Assembly: GCA_021792755.1 (NCBI GenBank)
Contig: JAJYUA010000004.1
Coordinates: forward strand, 83,555-147,554
Length of the DNA: 64,000 nucleotides
Source of the DNA: Pseudomonadota bacterium
GTDB lineage: Bacteria > Pseudomonadota > Gammaproteobacteria > Steroidobacterales > Steroidobacteraceae
Direction: 5' to 3'
How positions within the stretch are numbered: the stretch's first letter is position 1; every line of letters begins with the position of its first letter. The notes beneath the pieces were generated by a model, which saw only the letters and a list, made by a program, of their open reading frames with translations, did no database searches and was not told the DNA's origin. The position numbers and the translations under genes are program-made. Positions 1-8,634 of this stretch are shown here, piece by piece.

Positions 1-54
1 CCAGCCCGCGGTGCCTCCCCCGACGATGAGGACGCTTCGGATCGGCTCATTCAT
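1..54 (-). CDS. Tryptophan halogenase-like flavoprotein, N-terminal 18 residues (partial, runs off window)
   Basis: Reading the minus strand from the ATG at 52-54 gives MNEPIRSVLIVGGGTAGW, the FAD-binding start of the flavin-dependent tryptophan halogenase family (GxGxxG followed by GW). It matches the start of the complete halogenase beginning at 4068 almost residue for residue over VLIVGGGTAGW. The rest of the gene lies left of the window. It is transcribed away from the TonB receptor gene, so the roughly 800-bp region between them probably serves both. Identity as a halogenase-family protein is fairly safe; the substrate is unknown. Confidence 0.75.
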   Translation of the reverse strand, partial: MNEPIRSVLIVGGGTAGW

Positions 55-170
55 CACGACCTGCGCTCCCGGTGCCCGCGGTAATGCCTCGCCAGGCTCT
101 CGCCAAGCGCCCGGCAGCCCGTGCGGCCCAAGTGGGGGTGTTCTCGATCATGGTACCGGCCGCCCGCGCA

Positions 171-184
171 GAGTAACGATATCA
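171..184. promoter_or_regulatory. LacI-type operator candidate (left)
   Basis: GAGTAACGATATCA shares its last 12 bases with the site upstream of the LacI gene (15652-15665) and fits the pattern TGGTA(G/A)CGnTA(T/C)CA seen repeatedly in this locus. It lies about 120 bp upstream of the leftward halogenase start, so it may control that gene. No clear promoter is visible around it. The binding protein is inferred. Confidence 0.5.
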
Positions 185-664
185 ACTCTATCGCTTCAAG
201 CCCGGGACCGCCGGCGCGCGGCACAGGGTGCCGCGCCGGTCGGCTCTCTTGCGACGAGGCCGTGCCCCGACGCGCCGCCTTTCCATTGACCGCGCCCGAA
301 CAGGCCCGTGTGACCGGCGCCGGGAACTCACCTCTTGAGGTCGCCATGACAGCGATGTCATACTCCATCTCTGCGCGTGCGGACCGCAAGCGCGCTCCTC
401 CGGCGCACGCTCCAGCCGCGCAGGCGCTTTGTCCTCATCGTGTCGCGCCTCGCCAACGCAGCCGATGGCCAACGGCGCCGGTGCGACCGGCAGCGCCGAG
501 CCTGAGCCCGGCCGCAGCCATGATTACGCAATCAGCCCGTGAGCGGTCGGACGAAAGCGGCGGTGGCGCAACGCGGCGGGCAGGAGTCGAGACTGATTCT
601 AGTGTTGTGGAGAAGCCTGGGAAATCCCGGATTCCAGGGAGGGGCGGGGAACGCGGAAAGGCTG

Positions 665-720
665 TTGACAGGAAAGTGGGACGAGGAACATACTGCTTCG
701 GCCGTTAGATAGCGGTACCA
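665..720 (+). promoter_or_regulatory. Promoter and LacI-type operator of the TonB receptor operon
   Basis: A perfect -35 TTGACA (665-670) is followed after 18 bp by CATACT (689-694), a fair -10. AGATAGCGGTACCA (707-720), an operator-like sequence of the locus-wide family, would lie just downstream of the transcription start, a position suited to repression. The receptor ATG is at 854, leaving a leader of about 150 nt. Confidence 0.6.
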
Positions 721-853
721 TATTCCGGAGCGACAGAGACCAGAGGACCGGACGGGGAGTGGAAAAGCTGCCGAAAAGGATTCGATCCGGCCGGCAGCCG
801 TTCATGTTGCTGTGTAACAACGTTCAGGCGCTTTCGATAGAGGGGGCTTTTCA

Positions 854-3800
854 ATGAGTCGGAAGACATTACGTAATGCAACCAAGAACGCGGCCAAGAA
901 GAGCGCAAGAATCCGGACGCTGAGTAGCTCCGCCTACGCGAAACTCGGTCTGTCAGGGCTCGCCCTGGGATCTCTCGCCCTCGGTGCCGGGGGCGTCGCG
1001 CACGCCCGAAGCGCCCCGGCGAAGGGATCGAGGCGCCCGATCGTTCCGGGAAAGGCGGCGAAGGTCAGGCGGCGCGGTTTCAAGGCGACACCGATGGCCT
1101 CATCGGGCGAGTTCAACCTCGGCGGGGCGGGGCTGTATGCCCAAACCTCGGTGCCCGACCCCGGCACTCCCGCGAGGGGCAAATCCGTGGCGGAATCGGC
1201 CACGGCGCTGCAGCCGATCATCGTCACCGGTATCCGCGGGTCCTTGATGCGATCGCTGCAGATCAAGAAGGAGTCGATCGGCGTGGTCGATGCGATCTCC
1301 GCCGAGACGATCGGCCAGTTCCCCGATTCCTCGGTCGGCGGCGCCCTCGCGCATCTGCCGGGGGTCACCGTCAACCGCGGTTCGCTCGCGTACGCCAGTT
1401 CCTTCGGAGCGCCGACCGCCACGGGTCTGCCGCAGGGCTTCAATGTCAACGGCTTCGGCGGATCGTTCAACACGGTTCTGCAGGACGGCCGGCAGATTGC
1501 CTCCGGCAACGGGCAGACCTTCAACGTCTCCACCGTCGGCGCGATGTGGGTCGGCGAAATCGATACCTTGAAGACCCCGGACATGGCCCTCTCCTCGGGC
1601 AACATCGGCTCCGTGGTCAACATCAAGCCCCTCACTCCCTTCATGAATCCCGGCCTGCACGGCGCGGTGAACATCGGCCAGACCGATTACCCGATGGACG
1701 GGGGCATGCGGCCGGCCGTGGGCGCTTTGTTCAGCGACACGTTCGACCACAACAAATTCGGCATCCTCGTCGACGGCGACTATACCGACTACAGCACCCT
1801 CACCCACCATCAGGACGTCGTCGGATGGAAGGGCCTCGCCGCCGGGGCGTTCGCCTGCTCGGACCTCGCGGCCAACTACACCACCGCTTTCGGCAGCACG
1901 GGCTGCGCGAACGTGGGGCCCGGGGCCACGGGCGATGCGCAGGTGCCGGTCTGGTACCCGCAGGACATGGCCATGTATCTGGAGCGCATCAACACGCGCA
2001 GCAAAGACGGGCGCGTAGCGCTGCAATGGCATCCGACCAAGGCGGTGCTGGTGACGCTCGACGAGAACTACTCGTCGTGGGATCAGCACATCAACCGCTG
2101 GCAGCGCAGCACCTGGTTCGGGGCCTTCCCCGGCGCCACGCTCGACGGCAACGGCACGATCAGTAATTTCAATTACACGGGTCCCACCGACTTCAATGCG
2201 TTCGTCGCCGACCAGTACATCGTTACGAACACCTATGGCCTGAACGTTCTGTGGAACGTCAACGACAACTGGACGCTCGATGTCGATGCCGACCAGTCCA
2301 AGTCGCAGTTGAATCCCAATGGCACCTACAGCGACATCGACTCCGACGTGGGCTTCGGCGACGTCACCAACAACTACACCGGCGGACTCGCTCTGAACAA
2401 GAGCGCCAACGTGCTGCCGTACTGGAGCGCCTACGGACCGGGCGCCGTCGCCTCCGGCTCGAGCGCGGTCGCCTCGCCGAATTACAACGGACTCAATCCG
2501 TTCATCATCGGCTCGCACGTGCTGCCGCTTCAGACCCAGCAGAACTCCGATCAGATCAACGAGGCGAAGATCGACGCCACCTGGAACCCGGGAAACGACA
2601 CCAAGGTGCAATTCGGGGCGCAATTCCTCGACGACGACTGGAACACCAAGGAGTTCGACACCTTCACGAACAACTACTGGGAGCTCTGGGCGGGCTACGG
2701 GCCGGCCTCGGGCAATACGCAAGGCGTCCCGTTGCCATCGTCGCTCTTCAGGGCGGTCAATGTCGGCAACTGGATGCCGGGCTACAGCGGCGGCGGCAAT
2801 CTGCCTGCCAGCCTGCTGGTGTACAGTCCGTACTCGGTGCTCAACTATCTGATGACCCAGCCGATCGACTCGGGCTGGACGCCGACCAAAGGTTACCCGA
2901 AGTACACCGGCGGTGTTCCCACGGAGGCGTTGAGCCCGACTTCGGTGCAGCACGTCTCGCGCATGAACTACGCGCCGTTCGTGCAGGTGAGCCACAATTT
3001 CAGGGTTGAAGGCATGAGGCTCATGACGCGGCTCGGGCTGCGGTACCAGAAGACCGACGAGATGATCGCGGGCCTCGCGGCGCCGGTGACGAGCGTGGCG
3101 TGGGTGGGCAAGAGCGACCCGACGGCGTACAAGTTCGCCACCGGCACGGCGAAGTGGACACAGGTGACCAACTCCTACGGCTTCTTCCTGCCGGCGCTCG
3201 ACCTGGCCCTCTGGCCCACCCGCGAGCTGGAAGTGGCGGTCGATTTCTCGCGCACGGAATCGGCGCCGCCGGACTTCCAGCTGATTCCAAACTCGGCCTA
3301 CGGTGGGCGTGTCAACGCGCTGACCGCGACCGGAAACAACCCCGGCCTGATGCCGTACCTGTCCAACAACTACGATCTGAGGCTGTCGTGGTATTACGCG
3401 CCGAACGACTACGCGGAGGTGCATCCGTTCTACAAGCAGGTGTCGAACTTCCCGACTTCCAGCGTGACGGACGTCACGCTTCCGATCAACGATCCGGCGC
3501 CGTGCACCTACAGCGCCGGCGGCACGGTCGTGTTCAACGATCCGGGCTGCGGCAAGCCGATGGTGTTCGCGGAGACCACCTACACGAACAAGCTGTCGGC
3601 GGACGTCACCGGCGTGTCGGCCACCTGGCAGCAGATGCTGCCGTACGGATTCGGCGTCATGATCAATGGAACGTGGATGCATGACAACGCGAATTTCAAC
3701 AACTACAGCCTGGACTCGAACCAGTTCGCGCTCACGGGTGTCGGCAGCTCGGCGAACGGCACCCTGTTCTACCAGCGCAACAAGTGGCAGGCGCGGATCA

Positions 3801-4066
3801 CCGTGAACTGGCAGGCGAAGCTGCTGCTGTTCACCGGTCAGGAGCAGGGGGGCGGGGCCTTCGGCAACGAGCCGGTGTATCAGGCGCCGTTCACGCAGCT
3901 GGACTACGCCATGAACTACCAGGTCAACAAATACCTGAACGTGTACTTCGACACCAATAACCTGCTGAACTCCGTCTACCACACATATGGAAGATTCCCG
4001 AATCAGACGCTGAACCTGGTCGAGTACGGCAGGTCGCTGTCGTTCGGGGTGCGGGCGCAGTTCTGA
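854..4066 (+). CDS. TonB-dependent receptor (Xanthomonas/Caulobacter type)
   Basis: Outer-membrane active transporter energised by TonB-ExbB-ExbD, 1070 aa. A long, basic N-terminal region with a hydrophobic stretch ends near AHA (about residue 52), consistent with a signal peptide. After a linker comes a TonB-box-like QPIIVTG near residue 120, then the plug (GVVDAISAETIGQFPDSS, LPGVTVNRG), then a large beta-barrel ending in aromatic phenylalanine (RAQF). The long barrel with Asn/Tyr-rich strands is usual for receptors of plant-polysaccharide oligosaccharides in Xanthomonadaceae and Caulobacter. The halogenase gene starts one base after the stop, so the genes are surely co-transcribed. The neighbouring xylose genes and operator sites make a xylo-oligosaccharide substrate likely, but that is inference. 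Confidence 0.93.
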   Translation: MSRKTLRNATKNAAKKSARIRTLSSSAYAKLGLSGLALGSLALGAGGVAHARSAPAKGSRRPIVPGKAAKVRRRGFKATPMASSGEFNLGGAGLYAQTSVPDPGTPARGKSVAESATALQPIIVTGIRGSLMRSLQIKKESIGVVDAISAETIGQFPDSSVGGALAHLPGVTVNRGSLAYASSFGAPTATGLPQGFNVNGFGGSFNTVLQDGRQIASGNGQTFNVSTVGAMWVGEIDTLKTPDMALSSGNIGSVVNIKPLTPFMNPGLHGAVNIGQTDYPMDGGMRPAVGALFSDTFDHNKFGILVDGDYTDYSTLTHHQDVVGWKGLAAGAFACSDLAANYTTAFGSTGCANVGPGATGDAQVPVWYPQDMAMYLERINTRSKDGRVALQWHPTKAVLVTLDENYSSWDQHINRWQRSTWFGAFPGATLDGNGTISNFNYTGPTDFNAFVADQYIVTNTYGLNVLWNVNDNWTLDVDADQSKSQLNPNGTYSDIDSDVGFGDVTNNYTGGLALNKSANVLPYWSAYGPGAVASGSSAVASPNYNGLNPFIIGSHVLPLQTQQNSDQINEAKIDATWNPGNDTKVQFGAQFLDDDWNTKEFDTFTNNYWELWAGYGPASGNTQGVPLPSSLFRAVNVGNWMPGYSGGGNLPASLLVYSPYSVLNYLMTQPIDSGWTPTKGYPKYTGGVPTEALSPTSVQHVSRMNYAPFVQVSHNFRVEGMRLMTRLGLRYQKTDEMIAGLAAPVTSVAWVGKSDPTAYKFATGTAKWTQVTNSYGFFLPALDLALWPTRELEVAVDFSRTESAPPDFQLIPNSAYGGRVNALTATGNNPGLMPYLSNNYDLRLSWYYAPNDYAEVHPFYKQVSNFPTSSVTDVTLPINDPAPCTYSAGGTVVFNDPGCGKPMVFAETTYTNKLSADVTGVSATWQQMLPYGFGVMINGTWMHDNANFNNYSLDSNQFALTGVGSSANGTLFYQRNKWQARITVNWQAKLLLFTGQEQGGGAFGNEPVYQAPFTQLDYAMNYQVNKYLNVYFDTNNLLNSVYHTYGRFPNQTLNLVEYGRSLSFGVRAQF

Positions 4067-4067
4067 G

Positions 4068-5615
4068 GTGGTGAAGTCCGTCGAGGCGGTCGTCATCGTC
4101 GGCGGAGGGACCGCCGGCTGGCTCACCGCAGGCACGATCGCCGCCCGCCATCAGGCTCGGATGAAGGCGGGCGGCCTGTCGATCACGCTGATCGAATCCC
4201 CGGACATCCGGGCGATCGGTGTGGGGGAGGGGACGTGGCCGACGATGCGCGCATCCCTGGAGCGGATGGGTGTGTCGGAGACAGCGCTGTTGCGGCAGTG
4301 TGACGCCGCCTTCAAGCAGGGAGGGAAGTTCGTCGGATGGACGACAGGGGCGGCGGACGATGCGTACTATCATCCGCTGATGGTTCCGCAGGGGTTTTCC
4401 CGGGTGAACCTCGTGCCGCACTGGCTGCGCGAGGGGGCGCCGGGAAGTTTTTGCGACTTCGTGACCCCGCAGGGTCGTGTTTGCGACCTTGGGCTGGCGC
4501 CGAAGACCATCGCGCACGGGGAGTACCGGGCGCTCGCCAATTACGCGTATCACCTGGACGCGGGCAAGTTCGGGCCGTTCCTGGCAAAGCACTGTACGGA
4601 CAGGCTCGGCGTGCGCCACGTCCGGGCGGACGTGGTCGGCGTGAATCAGGACGAGTCGGGCGATATCGTGAGCGTGCTCACGCCGCAGGCGGGGCAGATC
4701 GCCGGCGACCTGTTCGTCGACTGCAGCGGCTTCTCGGCGCTGTTGATCGGCGGGACGCTCGGAGTCGGCTTCAAGGAGTGCGGCGATATTCTGCTGTGCG
4801 ATAGCGCCTTGGCGGTGCAAGTGCCCTACGACACGCCCGATGCGCCCATGGCGTCGCAGACGATCGCTACCGCGCAGGAGGCCGGTTGGATCTGGGACAT
4901 TTGTCTGCCGACCCGGCGCGGCGTCGGTTATGTCTACTCGAGCCGGCACGCGAGCGAGGAGGCGGCGCGGGAGGTGTTGCTGCGCTATATCGGCGCGCGG
5001 CACCGGGCCTTGCCGGTGCGCAAGATCCCGATCCGTGCCGGCTACCGGCGCCGGTTCTGGCAGAACAACTGCGTGGCCATCGGCCTCGCCGGAGGCTTTC
5101 TCGAGCCGCTCGAATCCTCCGCGATCGTCCTGGTGGAGCTGTCGGCAAAGCTGCTGGCGGAGCAGATGCCGGCCTGCCGGGAAGTGATGGACATCGTCGC
5201 GCGGCGCTTCAACGAGGTGACGATGTACCGCTGGGGACGGATCATCGATTTCCTGAAGCTCCATTACCTGCTGACTCGGCGCACCGACACGGCGTTCTGG
5301 CGCGACAACGTCGATCCTGCTACCGTTCCGGACCGGCTGAAGGACATGCTGACCTTGTGGAGGTATCAGTCGCCGTGGTTTTTCGACGAGCTGGATCGGC
5401 TGGAGGAGGTTTTCCCCGCGGCGAGCTACCAGTACGTGCTCTACGGGATGGGCTTCCGGACCGAGGTGAGGCCCGAGGATACGGTGGAGTCCGCTGCGGA
5501 TGCCCTGAGGCTGGTGCAGGAGAACCAGCGGGTGACCGCCGAGATGTGCGCGCGGTTGCCCGGCAACCGCGAGTTGTTGAGCAAGATCCACCAGTACGGG
5601 CTGCAGCCCGTCTGA
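4068..5615 (+). CDS. Tryptophan halogenase family flavoprotein
   Basis: 515 aa FAD-dependent enzyme of the tryptophan 7-halogenase family, starting with GTG one base after the TonB receptor stop. The N-terminal VVIVGGGTAGW is the FAD loop, followed by GVGEGTWPTMR and FKQGGKF, where the family's catalytic lysine lies. The family signature WxWxIP is altered: the sequence reads GWIWDICLP, so WxWxI is kept while proline is displaced by two residues. Homologues beside TonB receptors in Xanthomonas have been shown to halogenate indoles in vitro (family knowledge), yet their natural job is unknown. The fixed linkage to a receptor, SapC and JmjC-like cupins suggests a role in nutrient uptake or receptor modification rather than antibiotic synthesis. 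Confidence 0.88.
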   Translation: MVKSVEAVVIVGGGTAGWLTAGTIAARHQARMKAGGLSITLIESPDIRAIGVGEGTWPTMRASLERMGVSETALLRQCDAAFKQGGKFVGWTTGAADDAYYHPLMVPQGFSRVNLVPHWLREGAPGSFCDFVTPQGRVCDLGLAPKTIAHGEYRALANYAYHLDAGKFGPFLAKHCTDRLGVRHVRADVVGVNQDESGDIVSVLTPQAGQIAGDLFVDCSGFSALLIGGTLGVGFKECGDILLCDSALAVQVPYDTPDAPMASQTIATAQEAGWIWDICLPTRRGVGYVYSSRHASEEAAREVLLRYIGARHRALPVRKIPIRAGYRRRFWQNNCVAIGLAGGFLEPLESSAIVLVELSAKLLAEQMPACREVMDIVARRFNEVTMYRWGRIIDFLKLHYLLTRRTDTAFWRDNVDPATVPDRLKDMLTLWRYQSPWFFDELDRLEEVFPAASYQYVLYGMGFRTEVRPEDTVESAADALRLVQENQRVTAEMCARLPGNRELLSKIHQYGLQPV

Positions 5616-5628
5616 CAGGCGCCTCGCC

Positions 5629-6366
5629 ATGACCCGGATCGTACCGCTCAACAAGCAGGCGCATCGCGATCTGACAGTGGACGGGCGGCCGGCGGCAGAG
5701 TACGGGGACAATCAGCACTTCGTGCAGGTGGTGGTCGAGGAGTTCCCGCATCTGGTGGTGCACTATCCGATCCTGTTCGGCAAGGAGCAGTCCACGGGGC
5801 AGTTCTTCTGCGGCGCGATGCTGGGGTTCATCGAGGGCGAGAATCAGTTTCTGGAGGATTGGCGGCGGGACCCGGAATTCTATCGGCCGCTCAGCCTGCA
5901 GCGCGCGCCCTTCTATGCCCACGGACCGGAGCTCGCGATCGATCTCGATCACCCGCGGGTCAAGGCCGGGGGCGGACAGGGGCTGTTCACCGAGCAAGGC
6001 CAGCCGACCCGCTACCTGCAGAGCATCATCTGGGCGTTTCAGGACCTGCAGCCGGGGATCGAGCGCACCCGGATCTTCATCGCCCGCCTGCTCGAGCTCA
6101 ATCTGATCGAGCCGGTGGCGATCGAAGCGGAATTCGAGGACGGCAATCTGTACAAGTGCGAGGGGCTTTACACGGTCAACAGAGAGGTGCTCTCGGGCAT
6201 GCCCGATGCCGTGGTGGTGGAGCTGTTCCGGCGCGGGTACCTCACCCTCATGCAGCTGATGGTCGCCTCCCTCAAGCAGGTGCGCGAGATGGCGCGGACG
6301 AAGAATGCGCGCCTGCTGAAGCACACCGAGGGCCTGGCGGGCATGCGCCAGGGGTCGATGGGCTGA
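5629..6366 (+). CDS. SapC family protein
   Basis: 245 aa, matching the SapC family by its overall sequence (MTRIVPLNKQAHRDL near the start, HLVVHYPILFGK, FCGAMLGFIEGENQF). No signal peptide or membrane helix is visible. The biochemical role of SapC proteins is not established; the name comes from S-layer studies, but in Caulobacterales and Xanthomonadales the genes occur next to TonB receptors and halogenases as here. It starts 13 bp after the halogenase stop, inside the same operon. Confidence 0.85.
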   Translation: MTRIVPLNKQAHRDLTVDGRPAAEYGDNQHFVQVVVEEFPHLVVHYPILFGKEQSTGQFFCGAMLGFIEGENQFLEDWRRDPEFYRPLSLQRAPFYAHGPELAIDLDHPRVKAGGGQGLFTEQGQPTRYLQSIIWAFQDLQPGIERTRIFIARLLELNLIEPVAIEAEFEDGNLYKCEGLYTVNREVLSGMPDAVVVELFRRGYLTLMQLMVASLKQVREMARTKNARLLKHTEGLAGMRQGSMG

Positions 6367-6398
6367 GTTTCTGCGCAGCCGGCGATCGAGGCTTCACC

Positions 6399-7418
6399 AT
6401 GTCCTTGTCCCCAACCGAGCTCGCCGGCTGCGATCTTTCGGGCCTCGAGGACTTTCGAGAGCGCGTGCTCGAGGCCGCCCGGCCGGTGGTTCTGCGCGGA
6501 CTCGTCGCGGACTGGCCCGCCGTTCGGGCCGGGCGCGGCGCGCCTCGAGATCTGGCGCGGTATCTCGCGACGTTCGATGTCGGATTGCGCGTCGAGGCGT
6601 TCCTCGGCGATCGCTGCATCGCGGGCAAGTACTTCTACACACCGGACCTGGAGGGCTTCAATTTCGAGCGCCGGACGTTGAAGTTCCTCGAAGCGCTCGC
6701 GCTGATGGTCGAGACCATCGAGCAGCCGCAGGCGCAGACGATCTACGTGGGCTCGGTGCCGGTGGCCGAGTGCATGCCGGGCTTCGCGGCCGCCAACCGG
6801 GTTTCACTGTTGCCTGCGAGCGTGCCGGCGCGGATCTGGATCGGTCATCCCTCCAACGTGTCGAGCCATTACGACACCTTCGACAATCTCGCGTGCGTGA
6901 TCGGCGGCCGCCGCCGCTTTACGCTGTATGCGCCGGAGCACATCGGCAAGCTCTACGTGGGGCCCATCGACCACACGATGGCGGGCCCGCCGGTGAGCCT
7001 CGCCGCCTCGGCGGAGCCGGGCTGCGCCGAACGGTATCCGCTGTTCGAGTCGATCCGGGAGCAGGCGCTGGTCGCCGAGCTCGAGCCGGGGGATGCGCTG
7101 TACCTACCCAAGCTCTGGTGGCATCAGGTCGAATCCACCGCGCCGTTCAACGTGATGGTCAACCACTGGTGGGACGCGTTCAGCGCAGGACCGGACGCTC
7201 CCTATACCAGCCTGCTCTACGCCATGATCACGATCGCGGAGCGCCCATTCGCGGAACGTCAGGCGTGGAAGGCATTCTTCGAGCACTTCGTGTTCCGCAC
7301 CCACGGCCATCCGCTCGCGCACCTGCCGCCGCAGCAGCACGGTTTGCTGGGTCCGCTGAAACCGGACAACTACGGGCGCATCCGCGCCGGAATCATGCGG
7401 ATGATGCGGGGCGGCTGA
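6399..7418 (+). CDS. JmjC-like cupin (Cupin_8) protein 1
   Basis: 339 aa. The start ATG at 6399 begins MSLSPTELAGCDLSG; a longer in-frame extension overlaps sapC and is not supported. The C-terminal two thirds are a cupin-8/JmjC fold: HYDTFDN supplies the HxD iron ligands near residue 157, and the distal histidine is in LWWHQVES. RRFTLYAPEHI and LYVGP are typical of the family. Such proteins are 2-oxoglutarate/Fe(II) hydroxylases that usually act on protein side chains (family knowledge). The substrate here is unknown; the TonB receptor or a co-secreted peptide is a possible target (inference). Confidence 0.85.
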   Translation: MSLSPTELAGCDLSGLEDFRERVLEAARPVVLRGLVADWPAVRAGRGAPRDLARYLATFDVGLRVEAFLGDRCIAGKYFYTPDLEGFNFERRTLKFLEALALMVETIEQPQAQTIYVGSVPVAECMPGFAAANRVSLLPASVPARIWIGHPSNVSSHYDTFDNLACVIGGRRRFTLYAPEHIGKLYVGPIDHTMAGPPVSLAASAEPGCAERYPLFESIREQALVAELEPGDALYLPKLWWHQVESTAPFNVMVNHWWDAFSAGPDAPYTSLLYAMITIAERPFAERQAWKAFFEHFVFRTHGHPLAHLPPQQHGLLGPLKPDNYGRIRAGIMRMMRGG

Positions 7419-7503
7419 TCGGGTCGCAATTGCCGCCCGATTGCGCGGGCGGGCGCTCGACGGTGAGCAGAGGCCCGCCGGGCACGTCAGAGGGGGTGGC
7501 GAA

Positions 7504-8613
7504 ATGGCGATGACGGATTCCTTGCAATATGACTCGCTCGCGAAGACGCGCGAATGGCGCGATGTCACCCTTGGGACGCTGCGCGGGCAGATCATCCCCG
7601 CCGACAGACCGGCGGTTCTGAGGGGCGTGGTCGAGCACTGGCCGATCGTGCGCGCCGCCGCCGAGTCCCCCGAGGCGCTGAGCGAGTACATCCGCGCACG
7701 CGACTGCGGCCGTCCGATCCGCGTCATGGTCGGGCAGCCGGAGATCCGGGGCGTCTATTTCTTCCGCGACGACATGAGCGGATTGAACTTCGAGCAGGTC
7801 TACCGTCCGACCCACGAGATTCTCGCAAGCATTCTCGACTATCGCGATCACCCGAATCCGCCATCGCTCTATACGGGCGCGACAGCGCTCGAGCACACGC
7901 TGCCGCAGATGGCCCGGGAATGCCCGCTCGGCATCCTGGACAAGCCGGCGCAACCGAGAATGTGGCTCGGCAATGCGGTGAGCGCGGCAACACACTACGA
8001 CAACCTGGACGGCATAAACTGCATGGTCGCCGGCCGCAAACGCTTCATTTTCTTTCCGCCGGATCAGCTGCCGAACCTCTATGTCGGACCGCTCGAGCTC
8101 GGGCCCGGAGGGCAGCCGACGAGCCTGGTGAAGGTCTCGGCGCCCGATCTGGAGCGTTACCCCCGCTTCGCGCAGGCCCTGGCGGTGGCGGAAACGGCCG
8201 AGCTCGGGCCCGGGGACGCGATCTTCATCCCGAACCTCTGGTGGCACAACGTCGAGTCGCTCGAGCCGCTGAACCTGTCGGTGAATTTCTGGTGGTACGA
8301 CGCGCTCGATGACTGGGCGGCCGAGCCGTTCGCGGCCCTGGCGCACGCCTTGCTCGCGCTCTGCCCGTTACCGCAGAGCCGGCGCGAGATCTGGCGCATG
8401 ATGTTCGAGCATTACGTGTTCCGCTCCGGCGGCGACCCGGTTCCCTATCTGCCGCCGGACCGGCGCGGGATGCTGGGCGAGATGACGCCCGCACTGCAGG
8501 ACCACATGCGCTCGCAGCTGATTCGTTCGCTCACCAAGAGCATGCCGAGCGCGCTCGGGGAGCCGATCCGCCGTCTGTTGTGGGCGGCACGCGGGCGCTT
8601 TGGCACGCAGTGA
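7504..8613 (+). CDS. JmjC-like cupin (Cupin_8) protein 2
   Basis: 369 aa paralogue of the preceding gene. The ATG at 7504 is chosen because a purine-rich ribosome-binding site (AGGGGG) lies just upstream; a longer reading from 7441 lacks one. Ligands are retained: THYDNLDG (HxD) and LWWHNVES (distal His), with GRKRFIFFPP and LYVGPLEL between. The two copies share the same plan but differ throughout, so the duplication is old. It closes the receptor-halogenase-SapC operon and converges on xylA, whose stop lies 21 bp away. Confidence 0.85.
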   Translation: MAMTDSLQYDSLAKTREWRDVTLGTLRGQIIPADRPAVLRGVVEHWPIVRAAAESPEALSEYIRARDCGRPIRVMVGQPEIRGVYFFRDDMSGLNFEQVYRPTHEILASILDYRDHPNPPSLYTGATALEHTLPQMARECPLGILDKPAQPRMWLGNAVSAATHYDNLDGINCMVAGRKRFIFFPPDQLPNLYVGPLELGPGGQPTSLVKVSAPDLERYPRFAQALAVAETAELGPGDAIFIPNLWWHNVESLEPLNLSVNFWWYDALDDWAAEPFAALAHALLALCPLPQSRREIWRMMFEHYVFRSGGDPVPYLPPDRRGMLGEMTPALQDHMRSQLIRSLTKSMPSALGEPIRRLLWAARGRFGTQ

Positions 8614-8634
8614 TTCAAGTGCCCAATGGCAGGC

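Larger units (their letters stand above)
55..853. other. Divergent intergenic region with regulatory sites
   Basis: About 800 bp between the leftward halogenase gene and the rightward TonB receptor gene. Open frames here (for example 121-708) have arginine/proline-rich shadow-like translations and no recognisable domain, so I call none of them. The region holds two LacI-operator-like sequences (171-184 and 707-720) and one good promoter for the receptor gene (665-694). Confidence 0.6.

Noticed and set aside
121..708. 195-residue plus-strand frame between the halogenase and the receptor
   Set aside because: Low-complexity Arg/Pro/Ala translation, and it overlaps promoter and operator sequences.
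1100..4135. A 1011-codon minus-strand open frame opposite the TonB receptor
   Set aside because: Same reason: shadow composition, no motif, and the receptor on the plus strand is unmistakable.
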